A DNA stretch of 6,196 nt from Acetobacteraceae bacterium. Its GTDB lineage: Bacteria; Pseudomonadota; Alphaproteobacteria; Acetobacterales; Acetobacteraceae. The notes under the pieces are model-generated. The model made no database searches. It was not told the origin of the DNA and saw only the letters and a list, made by a program, of their open reading frames with translations. Below, piece after piece: positions 1-6,196 of the stretch. The translations under genes were made by a program, and so were the position numbers. Where the stretch lies: NCBI GenBank assembly GCA_027323595.1, contig DAHWBL010000483.1, forward strand, positions 1-6,196, read 5' to 3'. Each line of letters opens with the position of its first letter. The stretch's first letter is position 1.

Positions 1-263
1 CGGTCGATGCGGCGGATGAAGACCAACTGAAAGGCGACGCCGAGCAGGCCGACGAGCAGGGGCGCGCCGAACAGGGCGATCCAAAAATTTCCAGTGGTCT
101 GAAGTACCGCGAGGCCGACGAAGGCGCCCAGCATGTAGAACGAGCCGTGCGCGAGATTGATCACGCGAAGCAGCCCGAAGATCAGCGACAATCCTGCCGA
201 GAGGAGGAACAAAAGCATGCCATAGACAAGGCCGTTGAGCAGCTGGATGGGCAGGGCGTGCAT
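1..263 (-). CDS. livH: LivH-type branched-chain amino acid ABC transporter permease, N-terminal part (runs off window)
   Basis: This is the first 87 codons of an inner-membrane permease of the LivH family, which forms half of the transmembrane channel of branched-chain-amino-acid-type ABC importers. Translation from the ATG at 263-261 gives MHALPIQLLNGLVYGMLLFL, then a glycine-rich hydrophobic stretch and the hallmark segment INLAHGSFYMLGAF (about residues 35-48), which is typical of LivH N-termini. Hydrophobic segments lie at about residues 8-33, 42-58 and 61-82, fitting the first membrane spans. Full-length LivH proteins are roughly 290-310 residues, so about two thirds lies beyond position 1. 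The start overlaps the stop of the binding-protein gene by one base (TGATG), and no good Shine-Dalgarno sequence precedes it, so translation is probably coupled. LivM, LivG and LivF genes would be expected next, outside the window. The family is clear; the transported solute is not, since LivH-type permeases also serve amides, urea and aromatic acids. Confidence 0.93.
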   Translation of the reverse strand, partial: MHALPIQLLNGLVYGMLLFLLSAGLSLIFGLLRVINLAHGSFYMLGAFVGLAVLQTTGNFWIALFGAPLLVGLLGVAFQLVFIRRID

Positions 264-265
264 CA
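261..265 (-). promoter_or_regulatory. TGATG stop/start overlap between binding protein and permease
   Basis: The binding-protein stop (TGA, 265-263) and the permease ATG (263-261) share one base. The sequence just upstream is C/G-rich without a purine-rich Shine-Dalgarno element, so permease translation probably depends on the ribosome arriving from the binding-protein gene. Confidence 0.65.
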
Positions 266-1420
266 GCCGGGGTCGCGCTGATCCGGGATGGTTGCCAGAA
301 CCTTGTTGACGGCAACGCCGTCTTTCATCTCCACCTCGCGGATGTAGATGTTCTGGATGACGTTGTGGGTGTCGGGGTCGAAGCGGAACGGGCCGCGTGG
401 AGCCTCGAATTGCAGTTGCTTCATGGCGTCGATCAGGCGCGCCTGGTTGGTGTCGCCCTTGGTGATATCGAGGGTTTTGGCGATTACCTGCGCGGCGACG
501 TAGCCATATTCGGCGTAGCAGCTTGGGGGTTCGTTGTATTTGGCGTGATAGGCGGTGGCGAAGACGCGGTTGACCGGGCCGGGCAGGGTGGCGGCGTAAT
601 GCAGGCCGGTGCGCGCGCCGATGGCAGCGGCCCCCTCGGCGGGAAGCGCATCCTGTTCCACCAAAAATCCTGTTCCCAGCAGGGCGATATCGGATTTGAG
701 GCCGAATTGCGCGAATTGCTGCACGAAGCGCACGGCGTCAGCGCCGGTCATGTAGGCATAGACCGCGGGCGCGCCGGCTTCGCGAAGGCGCGGCAGGTAG
801 GCGCTGTAGTCATTGGCGCCGAAGGGGGGATAAATCTCGACGGCGATGGTGCCGCCGGCGGCGAGATATGCAGCCTTGAAGGCGTCGGCGGCCTCGTGGC
901 CGCCGGAATAATCGGCGGCTATGAGCGCCACTTTCGGATAATGGTTCTGCGCGAACCAGGTGCCGGCGGGGGCGTTCGATTGCCAACTGCTTGTCGAGCT
1001 GCGGAAGAAATTCGGTGCGCGGCGTTGTCGGGTCAGGGCGTTCACGCCGGCACCGGTGCACAGATAGATGCACGGCGCGGACTTGAGATAGCCAGCGATG
1101 GCGAGCGCGACGTTGCTGCCGACCGGGCCGGTGATGAAGTCGCAGCCATCGCGCTCGATCAGCTTTTTGACTTTTTGCAGGCCGATCTGCGGGCTGACCT
1201 CGTCATCCTCGCGGATCATCTCGATGGGCCGGCCGCCGGCATGGCCGCCAAGCTCGGTCATGGCAAGCTCCATGCCGCGCTGGATGCCTTCGCCGGTGAT
1301 GGCGAAAACACCGGATTCTGAAAGAAGATTTCCGATTCGCACCGGACCGGATGGCGCGGCGTGTACTGCCGGCGCGGCGAGAGCTGTCGCACCGGCGAGC
1401 AGGGCGCGGCGGCGGATCAT
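263..1420 (-). CDS. Periplasmic substrate-binding protein of a branched-chain amino acid-type ABC transporter
   Basis: This 385-residue protein captures a solute in the periplasm and delivers it to the LivH-type permease encoded immediately downstream. The N-terminus MIRRRALLAGATALAAPAVHA is a signal peptide with a basic start, a hydrophobic alanine-rich core and an AxA-like cleavage site near residue 21. The consecutive arginines could suit Tat export, but the twin-arginine consensus is incomplete. There is no lipobox cysteine. The mature part matches the Peripla_BP_6 / LivK fold: the first strand VRIGNLLSESG (27-37), GxxxGMELA (about 45-53), FITGPVGSNVALAI (95-108), then second-lobe segments KVALIAADYSGG (163-174), AVYAYMTGADAVRFVQQF (219-236) and a C-terminal GPFRFDPDTHN (343-353). 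The length is usual for the family. The ATG overlaps the pyrC stop as ATGA, with a weak AGGTG five bases upstream. The ligand cannot be read from sequence; this family binds branched-chain amino acids, amides, urea, aromatic acids and other small carboxylates. Confidence 0.93.
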   Translation of the reverse strand: MIRRRALLAGATALAAPAVHAAPSGPVRIGNLLSESGVFAITGEGIQRGMELAMTELGGHAGGRPIEMIREDDEVSPQIGLQKVKKLIERDGCDFITGPVGSNVALAIAGYLKSAPCIYLCTGAGVNALTRQRRAPNFFRSSTSSWQSNAPAGTWFAQNHYPKVALIAADYSGGHEAADAFKAAYLAAGGTIAVEIYPPFGANDYSAYLPRLREAGAPAVYAYMTGADAVRFVQQFAQFGLKSDIALLGTGFLVEQDALPAEGAAAIGARTGLHYAATLPGPVNRVFATAYHAKYNEPPSCYAEYGYVAAQVIAKTLDITKGDTNQARLIDAMKQLQFEAPRGPFRFDPDTHNVIQNIYIREVEMKDGVAVNKVLATIPDQRDPG

Positions 1421-1430
1421 GTCAGCACCT
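1417..1430 (-). promoter_or_regulatory. Translational-coupling junction between pyrC and the binding-protein gene
   Basis: The pyrC stop (TGA, 1419-1417) and the ATG of the binding protein (1420-1418) overlap as ATGA. AGGTG at 1430-1426, five bases before the ATG, is a weak ribosome-binding site. The geometry is the same as at the previous junction and ties a cytoplasmic enzyme to an exported protein. Confidence 0.65.
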
Positions 1431-2460
1431 GCCAGTCCGTGGTTTCGCCGCCGCGATAGACCAGCACGCGCTCATCGGGGCCATCGACGGGGATGTGTTC
1501 GGGCACGGTCCAGGGTCGGCGTTGCAAAGTGATGGTGGCGCTGTTGGGGGCCAGGCCGTAATGGGCAGGGCCGTTGAGCGAACAGAAGGCTTCGAGTTTG
1601 TCGAGTTTGCCGTCGTCAGCGAAGATTTTTGTGTAAAGCTCGATCGCGAGCGGGGCGGTGAACAGGCCCGCCGCACCCGAGAGCGCGAGCTTTTTGGCCA
1701 CCGAATGTGGCGCGGAATCGGTGCCGAGGAAGAAGCACGCATCGCCGGATGTCGCTGCCTCCCGCAGGGCGACGCGGTCCGCCTCGGTCTTGATGATCGG
1801 CATGCAGTAGAAATAGGGCTTGATGCCCCAGCCGAGCATGTCGGTGCGGTTGATCTCCATGTGGTAGGGCGTGATGGTGGAGCCGAGCTGTGGGGCGTTG
1901 GCGCGCACGAACTGCACGCCGATTTTGCTGGACAGATGTTCGAGAACGATCTTGAGGCCGGGAAAGTCGCGCATCATCGGTGCGAGGCGACGATCAAGAA
2001 ACACCGCCTCGCGATCGAAAACGTCAACCGTGGGGTCTACCTCCTCGCCATGCACCAGCAGGCGCATGCCGATTTTTTCCATGCGCGCGAGTACGCCGGT
2101 GATTTTGGCATAATCGGTGACGCCGGCAGCGGAGTTTGTGGTGGCATTGGCCGGATAGAGCTTGACCGCGGTGAACACGCCGGCGCGGAAGCCGGCTTCC
2201 ACATCGTCGGGATCGGTGTCGTCGCGCAGATAGCAAGTCATCAGTGGCACGAAATCCGAGCCCTTCGGCAGGGCGGCGAGCGCGCGCGCGCGGTAGGCGA
2301 TGGCGTCCGCGGTGGTGGCGACCGGGGGGGCGAGGTTGGGCATCAGGATGGCGCGACCAAAGGCCCGGGCGGTTTGCGGCAGGGTTGCGGCGAGCATGGC
2401 GCCATCGCGGACATGCAAGTGCCAGTCGTCAGGTTTGCGAATGGTGATACGGTCGGTCAT
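1417..2460 (-). CDS. pyrC: Dihydroorotase, type II (PyrC)
   Basis: This cytoplasmic amidohydrolase interconverts N-carbamoyl-L-aspartate and L-dihydroorotate, the third step of de novo pyrimidine synthesis. The 347 residues nearly equal the 348 of E. coli PyrC, and the active site aligns with a constant two-residue offset. Metal ligands are H14 and H16 in DDWHLHVRDG, the lysine expected to be carboxylated K100 in VKLYPANATTNS, H137 in LLVHGEE, H175 in VLEHLSSK and D248 in LGTDSAPH. Substrate-binding residues R18, N42 and H252 are present, as are the paired threonines (T107, T108) of the mobile catalytic loop. The start at 2460 gives the family N-terminus MTDRITIRKPDDWHLHVRDG. It has GAAAGG eight bases upstream and shares ATGA with the preceding stop; the frame stays open to 2625, but that upstream part is arginine-rich and unlike the family. 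A different cyclic-amide substrate is possible given the neighbours, but nothing in the active site argues against true dihydroorotase activity. Confidence 0.95.
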   Translation of the reverse strand: MTDRITIRKPDDWHLHVRDGAMLAATLPQTARAFGRAILMPNLAPPVATTADAIAYRARALAALPKGSDFVPLMTCYLRDDTDPDDVEAGFRAGVFTAVKLYPANATTNSAAGVTDYAKITGVLARMEKIGMRLLVHGEEVDPTVDVFDREAVFLDRRLAPMMRDFPGLKIVLEHLSSKIGVQFVRANAPQLGSTITPYHMEINRTDMLGWGIKPYFYCMPIIKTEADRVALREAATSGDACFFLGTDSAPHSVAKKLALSGAAGLFTAPLAIELYTKIFADDGKLDKLEAFCSLNGPAHYGLAPNSATITLQRRPWTVPEHIPVDGPDERVLVYRGGETTDWQVLT

Positions 2461-2474
2461 GGTGACGGCCTTTC
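2457..2474 (-). promoter_or_regulatory. Translational-coupling junction and ribosome-binding site of pyrC
   Basis: The stop of the molybdenum-subunit gene (TGA, 2459-2457) and the start of pyrC (ATG, 2460-2458) share the four bases ATGA. GAAAGG at 2474-2469, inside the end of the upstream gene, lies eight bases before the ATG and is a reasonable Shine-Dalgarno sequence. This fixes the pyrC start and suggests that ribosomes finishing the upstream gene can reinitiate here. Confidence 0.75.
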
Positions 2475-4919
2475 GGGTGCGCGAGATGAGGCGTGGGGTG
2501 CGCGGTGGATCGCGGCGATGATTTCGGCGGGTGTGATCGGGGCCTGTGACAGGTGCACCCCGAACGGTGCGAGCGCATCCTCGATGGCGGAGATCAGGGC
2601 GGCGGCGGTGGGTACCACGCCGCATTCGCCGACGCCCTTGACGCCGAGTGGGTTGAGCGGCGTTGGGCTGTTGTGATGCACCAGCCTCATGCGTGGCAGC
2701 TCGGTGGCGGTGGGCAGCAGATATTCGCCGAAATTGGTGGTGATGGGCTGGGCATTTTCGTCATAGCCCATCCATTCGAACAGTGCGTTGCCGATGCCGT
2801 GCACGATGCCGCCGAGCACCTGGCCATCGACGATGCCGGGATGGATGACGCGGCCGCAATCATGGGCGAAAACGAAATCGATGATGTGTACCTCGCCGGT
2901 TTCGACATCGACCTCGACCTCGGCCACGGCGGTGCCGTTGGCGTAGGTCATCGCGTCGATCGCGGTTGCCTCGGTGGCCTCAAGGCCAGGTGGGAGGCCG
3001 GCGGGAAGGCGGTAGCCGGCGACGCCGCCGAGCATGGTGGCGATGGCGCCGAGGCTGATGGCCATGCCGGGAACGCCCTTCACGCCGACCTCGTTGCCAC
3101 GAATCTCCAGGTCCGTGCTGGATACTTCGAGATGGTGCGATGCCACTTCAAGCGCCTTGGCGCGCACCGCGCAGGCGGCGAGGTGGGCGGAGGTGCCGGC
3201 GATCACAGCCTGGCGGCTGTTGAAGCCGCCAAGGCCGAGGGTGGTGCCGTCGGTGTCGCCGCAGGTGACGGTGATGTTGTGCATGTCGGCGCCGAGTTGG
3301 TCGCCGACGAGCTGGGCGAGCATGGTGCGTGTGCCCTGGCCCATCGCGGCGGCGCCGGTGAAAACCTGGATGCGCCCGGAGGGGCCGATGCGCACGGTGA
3401 CCGGCTCGAACGGGCCGCGGCCCGTGCCCTTCACGAAATTCGCAAGCCCGATGCCGCGATGGCGCCCGGCCGCGCGTGACGTTTGCTGACGGGCAGGGAA
3501 ATCATCCCAGCCGGCGGCATCCTGTGCGGCGCGCATGCAGGCCGGATAATCGCCGCTGTCGAGCACCACGGCGATGCCGCCGCGGGTGATGAGCTGCTTG
3601 GTGAAGGGCATGCGTTCGGCGGGGATGAGGTTGCGCCGGCGGATCTCGTCGCGGGTGATGCCGAGCGCGCGGGCGGCGTGGTCGAGCAGGCGTTCCATCG
3701 CGAAGGCGCCCTGCGGCTGGCCGGCGCCGCGAACCGGGGTGACCGGAACCTTGTTGGTCAGAGCAAGGCGAACGTCCAGACGATAGGCGGGGACGTCGTA
3801 GGCGAGGGTGACGGTCTGCGCGGATTCGTATGGCAGGTTCACGCCGCGCGCGGTGTAAGCGCCATGGTCGTGCAAAAGATTGCCGCGCACGCCAAGGATT
3901 TTTCCATCCGCGTCGGTGGCGAGCGCGATGTCCCAGTACTGGTCGCGTTCCTGGGTGGTGGCGACGAAATGTTCGCGCCGGTCCTCGATCCATTTCACCA
4001 TCTGTCCGGTGCGCTGCGCGGCGAGCGCGACCAGCAGGTCTTCCTGGTAGAAGACCAGCTTGGGGCCGAAGCCACCGCCGACATCGGGGGTGATGACGCG
4101 CACCCTGGTTTCGTCATGGCCCAGCATGGCGCACAGCAGACCGCGGGCGATGTGGGGCATCTGGGTGCTGGACCACAGGGTGAGACGGTCCTCGTTGCGG
4201 TCGAAACGCGCGACCGCGCCGCGACACTCGATGGAGTGCGAGCCGCCGCGATGCTGCCAGAGTTGGTCGGTGAATACATGTGGCGCGTTGGCGAAGGCAT
4301 GATCGACATCGCCGTAGGCGAGACTGAATTCGGCGAGCAGATTATGCGGCGCGTCGCGATGGGCGCGTGGCGCGTCGTCAGACAGCGCGGCGCGGCAGTC
4401 GGCGATGGCGGGCAGCACCTCCCACTCGATCTCGACGAGGGCGGCGGCGTCCTCGGCGAGGTAGCGGCTGTGGGCGAGAACGATGGCGACGGGTTCGCCG
4501 ACATGCACGGCTTCGTCGATGGCGAGTGCGGGGCGGTCACGCTGTTGGCGATAGCTGGCGCTGGGCAGGCCGACGACGAGGCGGGGCTGGCGAAGGAAGG
4601 GCGCGATGTCGGCGAAATGCCAGACCGCGACGACACCGGGCAGGGCGCGCGCGGCGGTGGTGTTGATGTCGCGGATCAGCGCGTGCGCGTGCGGGCTGCG
4701 CACGAAGGCGGCGTGCAGCAGATCGGCTCCGGTGATATCATCGATAAAGCGGGCGCGCCCGGTGAGCAGATCGGGGTCTTCCAGACGCGCCACGCGCTGG
4801 CCGAACAGCGCCGCGCCGGCACCGCCGGTTCGTTCTGCTTCTGTCATATCAAGGCCGGGCCGCTGCCGGGCGTGTCCATCCATCGGCGCAGGATCGCCCA
4901 GCTTGCGCGCGCTGTCCAT
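2457..4919 (-). CDS. Xanthine dehydrogenase/CoxL-family molybdopterin-binding large subunit
   Basis: This is the large catalytic subunit of a molybdenum hydroxylase, a family that inserts water-derived oxygen into N-heterocycles, aldehydes or CO using molybdopterin cytosine dinucleotide. With the 4919 start it has 820 residues, close to the usual 750-800. Domain order is canonical: an a/b hammerhead (about 40-170, beginning QRVARLEDPDLLTGRARFIDD), a first cofactor-binding domain with GGGFGPK (281-287) and the active-site loop PVRGAGQ (395-401), and a second with MGQG (526-529) and DCGRVIHPGIVDGQ (687-700). The catalytic glutamate is E765 in KGVGECG. The loop reads RGAGQ, not the RGAGR usual in form II relatives, and is not the AYRCSFR of genuine CO dehydrogenase. 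In-frame ATGs also occur at 4883 and 4847; the last, giving MTEAERTGG, best matches where relatives begin and would yield 796 residues. No CoxS- or CoxM-type partner gene adjoins it here. It follows the flavoprotein gene by 14 bases and overlaps pyrC. Substrate unknown. Confidence 0.93.
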   Translation of the reverse strand: MDSARKLGDPAPMDGHARQRPGLDMTEAERTGGAGAALFGQRVARLEDPDLLTGRARFIDDITGADLLHAAFVRSPHAHALIRDINTTAARALPGVVAVWHFADIAPFLRQPRLVVGLPSASYRQQRDRPALAIDEAVHVGEPVAIVLAHSRYLAEDAAALVEIEWEVLPAIADCRAALSDDAPRAHRDAPHNLLAEFSLAYGDVDHAFANAPHVFTDQLWQHRGGSHSIECRGAVARFDRNEDRLTLWSSTQMPHIARGLLCAMLGHDETRVRVITPDVGGGFGPKLVFYQEDLLVALAAQRTGQMVKWIEDRREHFVATTQERDQYWDIALATDADGKILGVRGNLLHDHGAYTARGVNLPYESAQTVTLAYDVPAYRLDVRLALTNKVPVTPVRGAGQPQGAFAMERLLDHAARALGITRDEIRRRNLIPAERMPFTKQLITRGGIAVVLDSGDYPACMRAAQDAAGWDDFPARQQTSRAAGRHRGIGLANFVKGTGRGPFEPVTVRIGPSGRIQVFTGAAAMGQGTRTMLAQLVGDQLGADMHNITVTCGDTDGTTLGLGGFNSRQAVIAGTSAHLAACAVRAKALEVASHHLEVSSTDLEIRGNEVGVKGVPGMAISLGAIATMLGGVAGYRLPAGLPPGLEATEATAIDAMTYANGTAVAEVEVDVETGEVHIIDFVFAHDCGRVIHPGIVDGQVLGGIVHGIGNALFEWMGYDENAQPITTNFGEYLLPTATELPRMRLVHHNSPTPLNPLGVKGVGECGVVPTAAALISAIEDALAPFGVHLSQAPITPAEIIAAIHRAPHASSRAPERPSP

Positions 4920-4933
4920 GCGCGCGCGGCCGG
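4920..4933 (-). other. Short intergenic gap between the flavoprotein and molybdenum-subunit genes
   Basis: This is the only non-coding gap in the window, if the molybdenum subunit starts at 4919. It has no recognisable Shine-Dalgarno sequence and is too short for a promoter or terminator, so the two genes are probably co-transcribed. If translation instead starts at the in-frame ATG at 4847, the gap grows to 86 bases, still without a clear hairpin terminator or ribosome-binding site. Confidence 0.6.
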
Positions 4934-6196
4934 TCAGGCCGGGTCGATGAATTTGCCCGGATTGAGCAGCCCGTTCGGGTCGAACATCGCGCGGATGCGG
5001 CCCATCAGTTCGAACTCGATGGCGGGCTTCTGGCCGAGGATGCGGCCGTGGTTGAGTGCGCCGATGCCGTGTTCGGCGCAGATCGAGCCGCGATAGGACC
5101 AGATCACCCGGTCGATCGCGGATTCCATCGCGGCGAAGCCGGCCTTGTCGGTGTCGGGGCGGGGGAATATCGACAGATGCAGATTGCCGTCGCCGACATG
5201 GCCGAACGCGTAGGTTGCCGTGCCTGGCTGCAACGCATCGGCGGTGGCCTCCACGTCATGCAGGAAGGCGATGATGCGGTCGATCGGCACCGAGGCGTCC
5301 CATTTCAGCATTTTGCCCTTCAGCACCATGCCGGCGGGGATCTCATCGCGGATGGTCCATAGATTGGCTTCCTGCGCCTGCGAACTGGCGAGCGCGGCGT
5401 CGGCGAGCAGGCCGGCCTCGGCGGCGGTGGCGAACAGGGCTTCCAGCCGGGCGGAGATATCGTCGTTGCCCGAGGCGCGGATCAGCACATACCAGTCGCT
5501 GCGGGCATCGAGCGGGCGGCGCAGCGTCTGGTTCTGCCGCAGCGCCATTTCGTAGGTGCTGCCGGGGATCAGCTCGAAGGCGCTGAGGCTGTCGGAGAGA
5601 ACGTCGCGCGCGGTGACGAACAATTCCATCAGCCGGTCGAGGTCGGGCACCGCGCCGAACAGGGTCTGCACGTTGGTCGGGCGCGGGTGCAGGCGCATCA
5701 CCGCCTTGGTGATGATGCCGAGCGTGCCTTCGCCGCCGATGAAAAGCTGTTTCAGATCGTAGCCGGAACTGTCCTTGCGCAGGCTGCGCAGCCCGTCCCA
5801 CACCCGACCATCGGGCAGCACCGCTTCCAGCCCGAGCACCTGTTCGCGGGTGTTGCCGTAGCGCAGCACGTTGATGCCGCCGGCGTTGGTGGAGATGGCG
5901 CCGCCGAGCGTGGCGGTGCCGCGGCCACCCCAGTCCGGCGCGAACAGCCGGTTCACCGAGGCCGCGGCTTCCTGGATGGTCTGGATGATGCAGCCGGCCT
6001 CCGCGGTTGCGGTGTAGCAGACCGGATCGACCGAGATCAGCCGGTTCATCCGCTGCATCGACAGCACGATGGTCGGCCGCTGGGCATTGGGGATGGCGCC
6101 GGCGCACATGCCGGTGTTGCCGCCCTGGGTCACGATGGCGATGCCGGCGGCCGCGCACAGGCGCAGCAACTCGCTGATTTCGGCGACCGCGGCGGG
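4934..6196 (-). CDS. FAD-binding oxidase, GlcD / D-2-hydroxyglutarate dehydrogenase-like, 5' end cut by window
   Basis: This flavoprotein belongs to the VAO/PCMH-type family that includes GlcD, D-lactate dehydrogenase and D-2-hydroxyglutarate dehydrogenase, which oxidise D-2-hydroxyacids to 2-oxoacids. About 420 residues are visible against a usual 460-480, so roughly 40-60 N-terminal residues lie beyond 6196. The frame is open to the edge (PAAVAEISE precedes the TTG at 6169, which is an internal leucine codon, not the start). FAD-binding signatures are VTQGGNTGMCAGA (around 6133-6095), DWGGRGTATLGGAISTNAGG (around 5932-5873) and FIGGEGTLGIITKAV (around 5743-5699). The C-terminal FAD-oxidase domain carries HVGDGNLH (5200-5177) and AEHGIG (around 5077-5060), whose two histidines and glutamate bind a divalent metal in D-2-hydroxyglutarate dehydrogenase. 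It ends LLNPGKFIDPA, as is typical. It is not a CoxM-type FAD subunit, so it is not an obvious electron partner for the molybdenum subunit downstream. The exact hydroxyacid substrate cannot be told. Confidence 0.93.
   Translation of the reverse strand, partial: PAAVAEISELLRLCAAAGIAIVTQGGNTGMCAGAIPNAQRPTIVLSMQRMNRLISVDPVCYTATAEAGCIIQTIQEAAASVNRLFAPDWGGRGTATLGGAISTNAGGINVLRYGNTREQVLGLEAVLPDGRVWDGLRSLRKDSSGYDLKQLFIGGEGTLGIITKAVMRLHPRPTNVQTLFGAVPDLDRLMELFVTARDVLSDSLSAFELIPGSTYEMALRQNQTLRRPLDARSDWYVLIRASGNDDISARLEALFATAAEAGLLADAALASSQAQEANLWTIRDEIPAGMVLKGKMLKWDASVPIDRIIAFLHDVEATADALQPGTATYAFGHVGDGNLHLSIFPRPDTDKAGFAAMESAIDRVIWSYRGSICAEHGIGALNHGRILGQKPAIEFELMGRIRAMFDPNGLLNPGKFIDPA

Noticed and set aside
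365..1321. A 318-codon plus-strand open frame opposite the binding protein.
   Set aside because: It is glycine- and alanine-rich with no domain pattern, and is a shadow of the opposite coding strand.
2279..2292. An alternating CG run, possible Z-DNA or a simple repeat.
   Set aside because: It is explained by the pyrC codons for an Arg-Ala-Arg-Ala stretch in GC-rich DNA; there is no sign of regulatory use.
2324..2330. A run of seven G (C on the coding strand), a possible slippage or phase-variation tract.
   Set aside because: It encodes the conserved Ala-Pro-Pro of PyrC in frame, and the gene is intact on both sides; the tract is too short to claim phase variation.
2461..2625. A 55-codon upstream extension of the pyrC frame.
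   Set aside because: It overlaps the end of the molybdenum-subunit gene, is arginine-rich and unlike PyrC proteins, while the ATG at 2460 has a ribosome-binding site and the exact family N-terminus.
1351..2676. A 441-codon plus-strand open frame opposite pyrC.
   Set aside because: It spans three minus-strand genes and their junctions without regard to gene borders, has no recognisable motif, and lies against pyrC with its complete catalytic set.
2553..3479. A 308-codon plus-strand open frame rich in glycine, histidine and aspartate.
   Set aside because: The composition is what results from reading the opposite strand of the molybdenum subunit's GC-rich codons; no family motif is seen.
2457..4919. 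Genuine CO dehydrogenase (CoxL form I).
   Set aside because: The diagnostic AYRCSFR active-site loop is absent; the loop reads PVRGAGQ.
3483..5096. A 537-codon open frame on the plus strand opposite the molybdenum-subunit and flavoprotein genes.
   Set aside because: It is antisense to two genes with unmistakable family motifs, its translation resembles no family I recognise, and long opposite-strand frames are expected in GC-rich coding DNA.

Overview
The window holds five genes, all on the minus strand, so it is best read from position 6196 down to 1. They are packed end to end: one 14-base gap and three start/stop overlaps. No promoter, terminator, RNA gene, CRISPR array or mobile element is visible, so the window looks like the interior of one long operon whose two ends lie outside it. 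The DNA is strongly GC-rich. Together with a LivH/LivK-type ABC transporter, a CoxL-type molybdoenzyme and a GlcD-type flavoprotein, this suggests a proteobacterium, most likely an alphaproteobacterium (perhaps Acetobacteraceae or another Rhodospirillales group). That placement is inference and is not firm.

Layout in transcription order. (1) 6196-4934: a GlcD / D-2-hydroxyglutarate dehydrogenase-like FAD-dependent 2-hydroxyacid dehydrogenase, with its N-terminus cut off by the window edge. (2) 4919-2457: the large molybdopterin-binding subunit of a xanthine dehydrogenase / aldehyde oxidase / CoxL-family hydroxylase. (3) 2460-1417: a complete type II dihydroorotase (PyrC) with every expected metal and substrate residue. 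(4) 1420-263: a periplasmic substrate-binding protein of the branched-chain amino acid (Peripla_BP_6) type with an N-terminal signal peptide. (5) 263-1: the start of a LivH-type ABC permease, running off the other edge.

The combination is the interesting part. A pyrimidine-biosynthesis enzyme, or a close relative using its full catalytic set, sits between a molybdenum hydroxylase and a solute importer, joined to both by ATGA overlaps. The molybdenum subunit has no iron-sulfur (CoxS-type) or FAD (CoxM-type) partner beside it in the window. Its upstream neighbour is a flavoprotein of an unrelated family. One reading is an uptake-and-oxidation operon for a small carboxylated or N-heterocyclic compound in which the cyclic amidohydrolase takes part. 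The duller reading is that pyrC is a housekeeping gene that happens to be co-transcribed. The sequence alone does not decide between them.

The plus strand has several long open frames (up to 537 codons) opposite these genes. They are by-products of GC-rich codon use and are not annotated.
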